Source: Chitinophagales bacterium
GTDB lineage: Bacteria > Bacteroidota > Bacteroidia > Chitinophagales > Chitinophagaceae
Length of the DNA: 64,000 nucleotides
Direction of reading: 5' to 3'
Assembly (NCBI GenBank): GCA_017303335.1
Contig: JAFLBK010000003.1
Location: 300,291-364,290 of the forward strand
Shown here in pieces: positions 44,329 through 52,370 of the stretch (within the stretch, counting starts at the first letter, position 1; every line of letters starts with the position of its first letter). The notes beneath the pieces were generated by a model, which was given only the letters and a program-made list of their open reading frames with translations, did not search any database and was not told where the DNA came from. A program made the position numbers and the translations under genes.

Positions 44329-45459
44329 TTGCCGCATGGCATAAACAGAAAACGGGTACCCTTGTTAGGCTACAATTTCAGTAAATACGATCCCAATGAA
44401 CAGGGCAAATCTCCCTTCGAGAAATTGCTGGACCTCTTTTTAAAACTCCTCACCTATACCAACGGCGATTTCAACGAAGCCATGCAGTGGCTCAACGAAC
44501 TCGACAAGGAATACAAACTCACCGACGACCAGTACGGCATCGGGGATTTTATCGAAGACCTTAAAGAAAAAGGATACATCGACGAGAAAAGGGAAAGCGG
44601 CGAGATCCGCATCACACCCAAAACCGAGCAGGGCATCCGTAAAAAAAGCCTGGAAGAGATATTCGGCAAACTCAAGAAAACAAAACAGGGCAATCACCAG
44701 ACATTCAAACCCGGCAACGGCGACGAGATCAATCCGGAGACAAGGCCCTTCCAGTTCGGCGATACCATGGAACAGATCGATTTCACCAGTTCCATACGCA
44801 ACGCCCAGATCAATCACGGCATCGACAGTTTCCGCATGCAGGAAGACGACCTTGAGATACGGGAGACGGATTTCAAATCGCAAACCTCCACAGTGCTCAT
44901 GATCGATATCTCCCATTCCATGATATTGTATGGCGAAGACCGGATCACACCGGCAAAAAAAGTGGCCATGGCGCTGAGTGAACTGATCCAGACCAAGTAC
45001 CCGAAAGACACGCTGGATATTGTGGTATTTGGTAACGACGCCTGGCCCATTGAAGTGAAAGATCTTCCTTATTTACAGGTTGGTCCCTATCATACCAATA
45101 CCGTAGCGGGACTCGAACTGGCCATGGACATCTTGCGCCGCAGGCGTAACCCCAACAAACAGATATTCATGATCACCGATGGCAAACCCACCTGCCTGAA
45201 GATCGGCAAGCGGTACTATAAGAACAGCTGGGGCGCCGACCGGAAGATACTGAACCGCTGCATGAGCCTGGCCACCCAATGCAAGAAACTGAAGATACCC
45301 ATCACCACGTTTATGATCGCCTCCGACCCCTGGCTGCAACGTTTCGTACAGGAGTTCACCGAAACCAATAACGGTAAGGCCTTCTTTGCGTCGCTGGATA
45401 AACTGGGCGCATTTATTTTTAAGGATTTTGAAAGCGGAAAGCGAAAGACGGTGTATTGA
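44329..45459 (+). CDS. VWA-domain protein, partner of a MoxR-like ATPase
   Basis: A soluble protein of about 376 residues. The N-terminal half is helical (FEKLLDLFLKLLTYTNGDFNEAMQWL, in pieces). The C-terminal half is a von Willebrand factor A domain with the metal site VLMIDISHSMILYG (DxSxS type), TVAGLELAMDIL and IFMITDGKPT. In RavA/ViaA-like and Mg-chelatase-like pairs the VWA protein bridges the AAA+ ring and a substrate. No ATG is available at the start; TTG 44329 directly after a stop is the only usual option. The ExbD-like and ATPase genes follow in the same direction. Confidence 0.85.
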   Translation: MPHGINRKRVPLLGYNFSKYDPNEQGKSPFEKLLDLFLKLLTYTNGDFNEAMQWLNELDKEYKLTDDQYGIGDFIEDLKEKGYIDEKRESGEIRITPKTEQGIRKKSLEEIFGKLKKTKQGNHQTFKPGNGDEINPETRPFQFGDTMEQIDFTSSIRNAQINHGIDSFRMQEDDLEIRETDFKSQTSTVLMIDISHSMILYGEDRITPAKKVAMALSELIQTKYPKDTLDIVVFGNDAWPIEVKDLPYLQVGPYHTNTVAGLELAMDILRRRRNPNKQIFMITDGKPTCLKIGKRYYKNSWGADRKILNRCMSLATQCKKLKIPITTFMIASDPWLQRFVQEFTETNNGKAFFASLDKLGAFIFKDFESGKRKTVY

Positions 45460-45510
45460 CAACCAAAACACAAAAGAATAGTGTCGTGCCGAATCTGAAA
45501 AGACCATCCA

Positions 45511-45535
45511 GATTCTTCGCTACGCTCAGAATGAC
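45511..45535 (-). repeat. Dispersed CTGAGCG-type intergenic motif, copy 2
   Basis: On the minus strand the sequence reads GTCATTCTGAGCG then TAGCGAAGAATC. This resembles a motif seen between genes in many Bacteroidota and a shorter copy after lpdA (25619-25635). It lies in the 88-base gap before the ExbD-like gene. Confidence 0.45.
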
Positions 45536-45547
45536 AAAACGAAAAAC

Positions 45548-46021
45548 ATGAACAGGATAGCCACCTTATTGATCATCGTAGTACTGGCGTTACGCGGGTT
45601 CATTTTCTACAACGACCACTATGGCAGTAAAACAATGGTTGCCCCGAAACCGGACGAAGCGATCCTGGAACCAAGGGCGGTTGAACAGGAAGCAACAATA
45701 CCGGCCACAGCTTCCACCGTTACGTTTATTCTGGCTGAGCAGAACGACATTTATTATTACAAAGGAAAATTTGAAGGCAGGCTCCAGAAAACCAGCTACA
45801 CACAGGTGCGCTCCCTCATACTGGGGTATAAAAAGACGATCGGAACCAAAGACCTCATGTTCCTCATCAAAAGCGCCCCGGGTTCTACGTTCAAAAACGC
45901 GATCGACATACTCGATGAGATGTCGGTCACGGAGATACCTCCCGGCCATTATGCCGAAGTGGAGCTGACCCAGGAAGAAACAGACAAACTACATATCATT
46001 AAGACCACAAAAAATGGATAG
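45548..46021 (+). CDS. ExbD/TolR-like periplasmic-domain protein lacking the usual proton-path Asp
   Basis: A 157-residue protein with one N-terminal membrane helix (RIATLLIIVVLALRGFIFY) and a periplasmic domain that resembles Bacteroidota ExbD: IYYYKGKFEG, LMFLIKSAPGSTFKNAIDIL and DEMSVTEIPPGHYAEVEL. ExbD and TolR have an Asp in the membrane helix within a TPMVD-type motif; that motif is absent here. No ExbB gene is nearby. It overlaps the ATPase gene by eight bases (ATGGATAG), so the two are translated together. The role is unknown; a tether of the ATPase/VWA pair to the envelope is one idea. Confidence 0.7.
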   Translation: MNRIATLLIIVVLALRGFIFYNDHYGSKTMVAPKPDEAILEPRAVEQEATIPATASTVTFILAEQNDIYYYKGKFEGRLQKTSYTQVRSLILGYKKTIGTKDLMFLIKSAPGSTFKNAIDILDEMSVTEIPPGHYAEVELTQEETDKLHIIKTTKNG

Positions 46022-47540
46022 TCCGAACATTAAAACACTTGGCGAGCTGAAAAAGAGCGGCTATGTTTCCAAACCGATCAAACAGGAGATACGGGATAAC
46101 CTCATTACGAAACTACAGGCAAAGGAAAATCCGTTTCCCGGTATCCTTGGGTACGAGGATTCGGTGGTGCCGGATACAGAAAGAGCCTTACTCTCGCAGC
46201 ATAACATTCTTTTCCTCGGTTTACGCGGACAGGCGAAAACGCGGATGGCCCGGCAGATGATCGACCTGCTGGATGCATACATACCCGTTATCGCCGGCAG
46301 CGAGATCAACGACGATCCCTTCCACCCGATCTCCCGTTACGCGATCGACCTTATCACCGAAAAAGGAGATGACACCCCCATCGCCTGGCTGCACCGCAGC
46401 GAACGCTATGGCGAAAAACTGGCGACACCTGATGTAAGCGTTGCCGACCTGATCGGTGATATCGATCCCATCAAAGCGGCAAATCTGAAACTCAGTTTTG
46501 CCGATGAACGGGTATTGCACTACGGCATCATCCCCCGCAGCAACCGCTGCATCTTCGTCATCAATGAACTGCCCGATCTGCAGGCACGGATACAGGTATC
46601 GCTGTTCAATATCCTCGAAGAAGGCGACCTGCAGATACGCGGATTCAAACTGCGGCTGCCGCTGGATGTGCTGTTCGTATTTACCGCCAATCCCGAAGAC
46701 TATACCAACCGCGGAAGCATCGTAACGCCGCTCAAAGACCGTATCGAAAGCCAGATACTCACCCACTATCCAAAGTCGCTGGAAACAGCCCTGCAGATAA
46801 CCGAACAGGAAGCCGCCATCCTGGAAACGCAACAACAAAAGGTAAACGTAAGCGATCTGGTAAAACGGCTGATCGAACAGGTGGCTTTCGAAGCACGCGG
46901 AAGTGAACTGGTAGACAAAAAGAGCGGCGTCAGCGCACGGCTCAGCATCAGCGCATTCGAGAATGCGATCAGCGCCGCCGAACGCAGGGCCATCATCAAC
47001 AACGAAAAAGAAACACAGGTCTGGATCAGCGATCTCGTTGGTATCATCCCCTCCATTACCGGCAAGATCGAACTGGTATATGAAGGTGAGCAGGAAGGCC
47101 CCTACCAGGTGGCGTACAACCTGCTCGAACGTTCGATCCGCACACAGTTCGGCGTATACTTTCCCAACCCGGATTCGCTCAAAAAAAGACGCGGAAAAGA
47201 AACCGGGAACGAAGACAATCCCTACAAAGCCATTACCCGCTGGTTCGATGCCGGCAATCACCTCAATGTGTTCCTTGAAACAAAAGACGAAGACAAAATG
47301 CAGCTGCTCTACAAGGTGGATGGCCTGCATGCGCTCGTAAAAAAATACTTCAAAGGCGCTAATGAAAAAGAAAGCGCCCTGCTGATGGAATTCGTTTTAC
47401 ACGGGCTGGCGGCGCATTCACTCATCAGCAAAAAAGTGCTCGATGGAAAGATCGAGTTCAAAGACCTGATGGGCAGCATGCTCAATATCGGCAGCGAACA
47501 TTTCGACGAGGAAGACCTCAACGAAGAAGATTTCAACTAA
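46014..47540 (+). CDS. MoxR / Mg-chelatase-like AAA+ ATPase
   Basis: A 508-residue protein. A modified Walker A, FLGLRGQAKTRMAR (GQAKT instead of GxGKT), is followed by the Walker B-type CIFVINELPDL and sensor-type VFTANPEDYTNRG. The C-terminal ~200 residues include a helical lid and a DLMGSMLNIGSEHFDEEDL acidic end. The ATPase would work with the VWA protein encoded upstream, as in other MoxR-VWA systems that assemble or remodel proteins. The GQAKT form looks like a trait of this subfamily rather than damage, since the rest of the site is intact. Confidence 0.85.
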   Translation: MDSPNIKTLGELKKSGYVSKPIKQEIRDNLITKLQAKENPFPGILGYEDSVVPDTERALLSQHNILFLGLRGQAKTRMARQMIDLLDAYIPVIAGSEINDDPFHPISRYAIDLITEKGDDTPIAWLHRSERYGEKLATPDVSVADLIGDIDPIKAANLKLSFADERVLHYGIIPRSNRCIFVINELPDLQARIQVSLFNILEEGDLQIRGFKLRLPLDVLFVFTANPEDYTNRGSIVTPLKDRIESQILTHYPKSLETALQITEQEAAILETQQQKVNVSDLVKRLIEQVAFEARGSELVDKKSGVSARLSISAFENAISAAERRAIINNEKETQVWISDLVGIIPSITGKIELVYEGEQEGPYQVAYNLLERSIRTQFGVYFPNPDSLKKRRGKETGNEDNPYKAITRWFDAGNHLNVFLETKDEDKMQLLYKVDGLHALVKKYFKGANEKESALLMEFVLHGLAAHSLISKKVLDGKIEFKDLMGSMLNIGSEHFDEEDLNEEDFN

Positions 47541-47554
47541 CCGGACCCACCTTC

Positions 47555-47583
47555 AGGAATAGCCATACTTGCGGGCTATTCCT
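47555..47583 (+). terminator. Perfect hairpin after the ATPase gene, without T run
   Basis: AGGAATAGCC at 47555-47564 pairs exactly with GGCTATTCCT at 47574-47583 around a 9-base loop. No T tail follows, so it may be a weak terminator or an mRNA-stabilising stem. Confidence 0.5.
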
Positions 47584-47695
47584 GCTTACCTTGAAGTAAT
47601 CCACAATCGCACCCCATCGGTGGATCACCCTCTTTTTTTCCGATACCTTTAGTATACTGTTCCTGTAATATCCACCACCAAACAACTGTTTTACC

Positions 47696-50233
47696 ATGTA
47701 CCGTCTCATTCAACAAAAGATGCATTCCGCCTTTCTTATTCTTTTCGCGGCAGCATTGCCTTTTACCAGCCTTGCACAAAGTGTATCCATAAATACAACG
47801 GGAGCTGCCGCCCATGCTTCGGCCATCCTTGATGTAAGCAGTACCTCCAAAGGAATGCTCATACCGAGGGTTAATCTCACCAGCGTAAGTGATGTGGCAA
47901 CCATCGCCTCACCGGCCACCAGCCTGATGGTATATAATACCAATGCCGGCATTACCGGCGGTTCCGGACAGGGATTCTATTTTTTCAATGGAAGCCAGTG
48001 GCTGCGTGTTACGGATGCTGGTGTTCCATCCACCACCTGGGGTCTTTCGGGTAATACCGGCACCACACCGGGCACACATTTCATCGGCACCACCGATAAT
48101 ACGGGTTTCATGTTCAAAACAAACGGGTTCCAGTCGGGTTATATCGATCTTGTTAACCTCAACACCAGTTTTGGAGAAAGAACATTGATCGCCAATACTA
48201 CCGGCACTAAGAACTCGGTGTTCGGCTACCAGTCACTTTTCAGTAATACAACCGGGTTCGAGAATGCAACACTTGGTTATCGCTCCCTGTATAACAATAC
48301 CACCGGTTATCGTAATATCGCCATCGGCTCGGAATCCATGCTTGCCAATACAACCGGGCGTGAGAATGTGGCCATCGGCTTCAGAGCCCTCACGGCAAAT
48401 ACAACAGGCTATGGCAATGCTGCTGCAGGCGCCTTTTCTTTGTATACCAATACCACCGGTTTCAGCAACACGGCTTTTGGCAATGCAACGCTTTCCCAGA
48501 ACACAACAGGAGGCGATAATACCGCTGTGGGTGCTCTTGCCCTGGGCTCTAATACCACCGGGCAATGGAATACAGCCGTTGGATCGAATGCTCTCAGCGG
48601 CAACTCAACCGGCAGCGATAATACAGCCGTTGGACTTACCGCATTGGGCAATAATACAATCGGAGCGTTAAATACCGCTGTGGGCTCACTGGCTTTGTGG
48701 CTCAGTGTCAACGGCAGTTCAAATGTAGCCGTTGGCTGGAGTGCTATGCATGATAACAATTCCGGCAGCGCAAATACGGCCATGGGATCTTCAGCTTTGT
48801 ATTCGAACACCACGGGTAGTGTTAATGTAGCATTAGGCACTTCAGCAATGTGGGGTAATACAACCGGCAGCTCCAATATAGCCGTGGGACCTTCTGCTTT
48901 GTTCTCGAACACAACAGGTGGTGGCAATGTAGCCGTGGGATATTCTGCTTTGTATTCGAACACAACAGGTCTATCCAATGTGGCACTAGGCCCTACGGTA
49001 ATGTGGAGCAACACTACCGGCGTTGGAAATACAGGCATCGGAAGCAACGCTCTTTATAGCAATACATCAGGAAATTACAATACTGCTGGAGGAATAGGTG
49101 CTCTTTCTAGTAATAGCACCGGTGGAACTAATACAGCCTGGGGAAGTAACTCACTGGAAGCCAATACAACAGGATACTCCAACACATCCTCGGGTTCACG
49201 TTCTATGAGGAACAACACAAGCGGGTATGCAAATACAGCAACGGGCTTTGAGACACTTGCCCTCAATACCACCGGAACACGCAACACGGCCATTGGCGAC
49301 AGTGCACTTTTTTCAAATACCACTGCATCGGGCAACATTGCTACCGGTCACCAGGCAATGTATGGTAACACAACAGGAACAGGAAATATCGCAAATGGCT
49401 ACCAGGCATTGTATACAAATAGTACTGGCACTAATAATACTGCCACCGGTTACCAGGCATTATATTTCAATACCAATTCTTTCAATACAGCCAATGGTTA
49501 TTTTGCCCTCACTGCTAATAATACAGGAAGCAATAATACTGCCAGCGGTTACCGCTCACAGGTGGCAACCACCGCTGGCTTCCAGAACACATCCTTCGGC
49601 GCAAACTCAATGACATTGAATACCACGGGCGCTTACAATACAGCAGTGGGATATAATACAGGACCAAACGCAGCGAATCTTTTGAATACCACTTCCATCG
49701 GCATCGATGCCACATGCACCGGCAATGATATGGTACGCATCGGGAATATTTTTGTTGGCTCTATCGGTGGTTACCAGAACTGGACCAATATTTCTGACGG
49801 GCGGTTTAAAGAAAACGTACAGGAAAATATACCCGGCCTGCGTTTCATCACCCTGCTTCGCCCGGTAAGCTATCGCCTGAACAGGGAACAGATCAACGAC
49901 TATACCGGGGTGACCGAACGCCGGGAAAAGATCGCGGCCGATGCAGCGAAACTAGGAGCAAAGCCGGTATTCCTGACCGGTACCAAGTACTCCGACGTTA
50001 CCACCGGCTTCATCGCACAGGAAGTGGAAGCCGCTGCAAAAAAAATTGGCTTTGATTTCAGCGGCGTGGATAAGCCGAAAAACGAAACCGATCTTTATGG
50101 TTTGCGCTATGCCGAGTTTGTGGTGCCTTTGGTAAAAGGCATGCAGGAACAGCAAAAACAGATCGAGGAGCAGCAGCAACGCATCGCTGAACTGGAAAAA
50201 ATGCTGAAAGAAATAAAAGAGAAGATCCGGTAA
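47696..50233 (+). CDS. Secreted repeat fibre protein with C-terminal S74 intramolecular chaperone
   Basis: An 845-residue protein. A signal peptide (about residues 1-28, ending LPFTSLAQ) and an N-terminal domain (NTTGAAAHASAILDVSSTSKGMLIPRVNL in pieces, to about residue 165) come first. Then come 29 tandem repeats of 17 residues with consensus N-T-T-G-x-x-N-x-A-x-G-x-x-A-L. A peptidase S74-type region starts at NISDGRFKENVQ, and the protein ends in a Gln/Glu/Lys coiled coil. S74 domains trimerise fibres and often cleave themselves off at the Ser of SDGR. A trimeric stalk on the cell surface is the likely form. An ATG at 47720 is an alternative start. Confidence 0.85.
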   Translation: MYRLIQQKMHSAFLILFAAALPFTSLAQSVSINTTGAAAHASAILDVSSTSKGMLIPRVNLTSVSDVATIASPATSLMVYNTNAGITGGSGQGFYFFNGSQWLRVTDAGVPSTTWGLSGNTGTTPGTHFIGTTDNTGFMFKTNGFQSGYIDLVNLNTSFGERTLIANTTGTKNSVFGYQSLFSNTTGFENATLGYRSLYNNTTGYRNIAIGSESMLANTTGRENVAIGFRALTANTTGYGNAAAGAFSLYTNTTGFSNTAFGNATLSQNTTGGDNTAVGALALGSNTTGQWNTAVGSNALSGNSTGSDNTAVGLTALGNNTIGALNTAVGSLALWLSVNGSSNVAVGWSAMHDNNSGSANTAMGSSALYSNTTGSVNVALGTSAMWGNTTGSSNIAVGPSALFSNTTGGGNVAVGYSALYSNTTGLSNVALGPTVMWSNTTGVGNTGIGSNALYSNTSGNYNTAGGIGALSSNSTGGTNTAWGSNSLEANTTGYSNTSSGSRSMRNNTSGYANTATGFETLALNTTGTRNTAIGDSALFSNTTASGNIATGHQAMYGNTTGTGNIANGYQALYTNSTGTNNTATGYQALYFNTNSFNTANGYFALTANNTGSNNTASGYRSQVATTAGFQNTSFGANSMTLNTTGAYNTAVGYNTGPNAANLLNTTSIGIDATCTGNDMVRIGNIFVGSIGGYQNWTNISDGRFKENVQENIPGLRFITLLRPVSYRLNREQINDYTGVTERREKIAADAAKLGAKPVFLTGTKYSDVTTGFIAQEVEAAAKKIGFDFSGVDKPKNETDLYGLRYAEFVVPLVKGMQEQQKQIEEQQQRIAELEKMLKEIKEKIR
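48194..49669 (+). repeat. 29 tandem 51-bp units encoding a 17-residue repeat
   Basis: Twenty-nine units lie end to end; 28 are 17 codons and one (unit 26, N-T-N-S-F-N) is 16 codons. Conserved positions are N-T-T-G at the start, N at 7, G at 11 and A/S-L/M at 14-15. DNA identity between units is only moderate, so the array is old or has drifted. Confidence 0.9.
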
Positions 50234-50272
50234 GGGGGCGCTTGCTTATCCAAACTTTACTTATCTTAAGGC

Positions 50273-52066
50273 ATGAGAAAGTCATGCCTTTTTTTATTCC
50301 TCGCCATCCTGTATTTACAACTCCCCGCGCAAACACCTGTCATCGATTCCCTCAAAGCCCGGCTGAACCAGGCCAGCACCGATGAACAAAAGATAGATGC
50401 CCTGGGATACCTATCCCGCACACTCATGAATGTGAACCTGGCCGAAGCGGATAAGTACGGACAGCAGATGATCGAACTGGCCGAGATGAGCCGCGATCGC
50501 AAACTGATGATCAAGGCCCTGCTTGCCAACGGCGAACGCTATTCGTATCTCGCCGGCAAGAAAGAGAATATCACAAAGGCAACCGATTATTACAACCAGG
50601 CGCTGGAACTGGCCCGTAAGAATAAACTCGATGAACAGATGCTGAGCGCCTGGCTGGCGCTTTCGGAAGTATCCCGGTATCAACCCGATCTCGAAAAAGC
50701 GCTCTCCTATTCCAACCAGGCCTATGCGCAGATCGGGTTTATCAGGAACGACAGTCTGACCGCACGGGTTCACATCGAACTGGGACTTGTTTACCTGGCT
50801 AAAGACGAGAAAATACTGGCCCTGAAAAACCTCATGACGGCCTTGCGGATCGCCGAAGAACTGAAGAACAACAACCTCGTACGGGCTAGCTATACCCGGC
50901 TTTCGGCTTTCTATGCAAGCCTGGAAGATTACGACAAAGCGATCGATTACCAGGTAAAGGCCCTGGATAAACTCAACCTGATCAAAACCGGGCAAACACC
51001 CTACAACCGGGTGCAGGATCTTACCCGCATCGGCGATCTGTACACCGCCCGGAAAAGTTACGAGATGGCGATGAGTTTTTACCAGAAAGCCCTGAAGCTG
51101 GCCGATTCGCTGAAATTTGAACCCATCAAAGCGCTGGCGCACCGGAGCATCATTTCAAATTATCTTACCGCCGGACAGCCGCAAAAAGCCCTCGACTACT
51201 TTAACCAGAACCCGGAACTGAAACGCTTCCTGGAAGCCCTCAACTTCGGTTACTTTGTCGACCAGTCGTATGGTTATATCTACACCCAACTGGGCAAATA
51301 CGACTCCGCCAAATACTACTACAATAAGATTGCGCCCTTCTTCGAATCCGCTGCCAACAGCGCAAACCAACTGAGCTATAATTATCAATTGGCGCTGCTG
51401 TACAAGAAAACAGGTGAATACGATAAATCCCTGGAATACCTGCTGCGAACGAATCAACAGGCCATGGGCATCGGGCAACTGGAGATGATGAAACAGGTGG
51501 CGTACGATTTAGACACACTCTACCAGCTCAAAGGCGATTACAAACAGGCACTTACCTATTCGTCGCTGGGAAATAAGTACAAAGACAGCCTCGAAAAACT
51601 GGGAAAGGAAAAAGACCTGCTCCAGATCGAAGTAACCGATGAGCAGCAACGGCAGGAACGCATCGCCAAAGAAAAACTGGAAGCCAAACACCGCCGCGAT
51701 AATGTTCAGTACCTGCTGATCACCCTCGGCATCAGCGGACTCTTTATCATGCTGGTCATGCTGGGTATGTTCAAGGTATCGGCCACCACCATCAAGATGA
51801 TCGGTTTCTTCGCCTTCCTCATGTTCTTCGAGTTCATCTTCCTCATCTTCAAAAAGAACATCTATGCCTTCACGCAGGGCGAACCCTGGAAAGACCTGCT
51901 GGCCATGATCGGGCTGGCCGCTATCTTACTGCCCCTGCACCACTGGCTCGAACACAAAGTGATCCATTACTTAACGACCCATAACCGCCTCACCGATTCG
52001 GGAAGGGGATTGAAGGAAAAATTATTCGGGAAGCGAACAGCAAAAGAAGGAGGAAAAAAAGTTTAA
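50273..52066 (+). CDS. TPR protein with C-terminal membrane domain
   Basis: A 597-residue protein with a signal peptide (MRKSCLFLFLAILYLQLPAQ). About ten TPR hairpins follow (KATDYYNQALELARKNK, DLEKALSYSNQAYAQIG, SYEMAMSFYQKALKLADSL, SYNYQLALLYKKTGEYDKSL and others). A coiled coil (EKLGKEKDLLQIEVTDEQQ) precedes three to four membrane helices (VQYLLITLGISGLFIMLVMLG, MIGFFAFLMFFEFIFLIF, LLAMIGLAAILLPLHHW). The layout is that of the TPR sensor kinases of Bacteroidota, but there is no kinase domain and the end is short and basic. Function unknown. Confidence 0.78.
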   Translation: MRKSCLFLFLAILYLQLPAQTPVIDSLKARLNQASTDEQKIDALGYLSRTLMNVNLAEADKYGQQMIELAEMSRDRKLMIKALLANGERYSYLAGKKENITKATDYYNQALELARKNKLDEQMLSAWLALSEVSRYQPDLEKALSYSNQAYAQIGFIRNDSLTARVHIELGLVYLAKDEKILALKNLMTALRIAEELKNNNLVRASYTRLSAFYASLEDYDKAIDYQVKALDKLNLIKTGQTPYNRVQDLTRIGDLYTARKSYEMAMSFYQKALKLADSLKFEPIKALAHRSIISNYLTAGQPQKALDYFNQNPELKRFLEALNFGYFVDQSYGYIYTQLGKYDSAKYYYNKIAPFFESAANSANQLSYNYQLALLYKKTGEYDKSLEYLLRTNQQAMGIGQLEMMKQVAYDLDTLYQLKGDYKQALTYSSLGNKYKDSLEKLGKEKDLLQIEVTDEQQRQERIAKEKLEAKHRRDNVQYLLITLGISGLFIMLVMLGMFKVSATTIKMIGFFAFLMFFEFIFLIFKKNIYAFTQGEPWKDLLAMIGLAAILLPLHHWLEHKVIHYLTTHNRLTDSGRGLKEKLFGKRTAKEGGKKV

Positions 52067-52329
52067 GCCAGGCCCGGCTGCACCGCTTCAACCAGCAATT
52101 GCAACAGCAAGGCCGCGATGAGAGCGATGATCATGACGGCTACAACAAGCCCGGCGTTCTTACGCCAGGTTGTTTTACGGATGAGATCCAATACACAGAT
52201 CAGCAGGAATAACTTAAAGCCTGCGATGACCGCGACCAGGTAAAAGGAATTAAACAGCGGAAGCAGGCAAGCCGCCAGGCATACCAGGAATAAACCCACA
52301 AGTTTTTTGGTCGTTAATACCCTGTTCAT
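52063..52329 (-). CDS. Small membrane protein downstream of murB
   Basis: An 88-residue protein with three hydrophobic helices (LVGLFLVCLAACLLPLF, FYLVAVIAGFKLFLLICVLDLI, LVVAVMIIALIAALLLQLLV). The start at 52329 (MNRVLTTKK) was preferred to an in-frame ATG six codons upstream that lacks basic residues. It is 41 bases from murB in the same direction. No family recognised. Its stop overlaps the convergent TPR gene by four bases. Confidence 0.6.
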   Translation of the reverse strand: MNRVLTTKKLVGLFLVCLAACLLPLFNSFYLVAVIAGFKLFLLICVLDLIRKTTWRKNAGLVVAVMIIALIAALLLQLLVEAVQPGLA

Positions 52330-52370
52330 GCCTGAAAGATAACACACATGCGCCGCACATGCAAGCCCCG

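Noticed and set aside
46221..47330. A 369-codon minus-strand frame opposite the MoxR-like ATPase
   Set aside because: It is rich in Phe, Asp and Gln from reversed codons and has no recognisable domain. The plus-strand ATPase is well supported.
48194..49669. The 51-bp array considered as a CRISPR or non-coding tandem repeat
   Set aside because: The units have no spacer structure, keep an open frame throughout and encode a consistent 17-residue motif, so the array is protein-coding.
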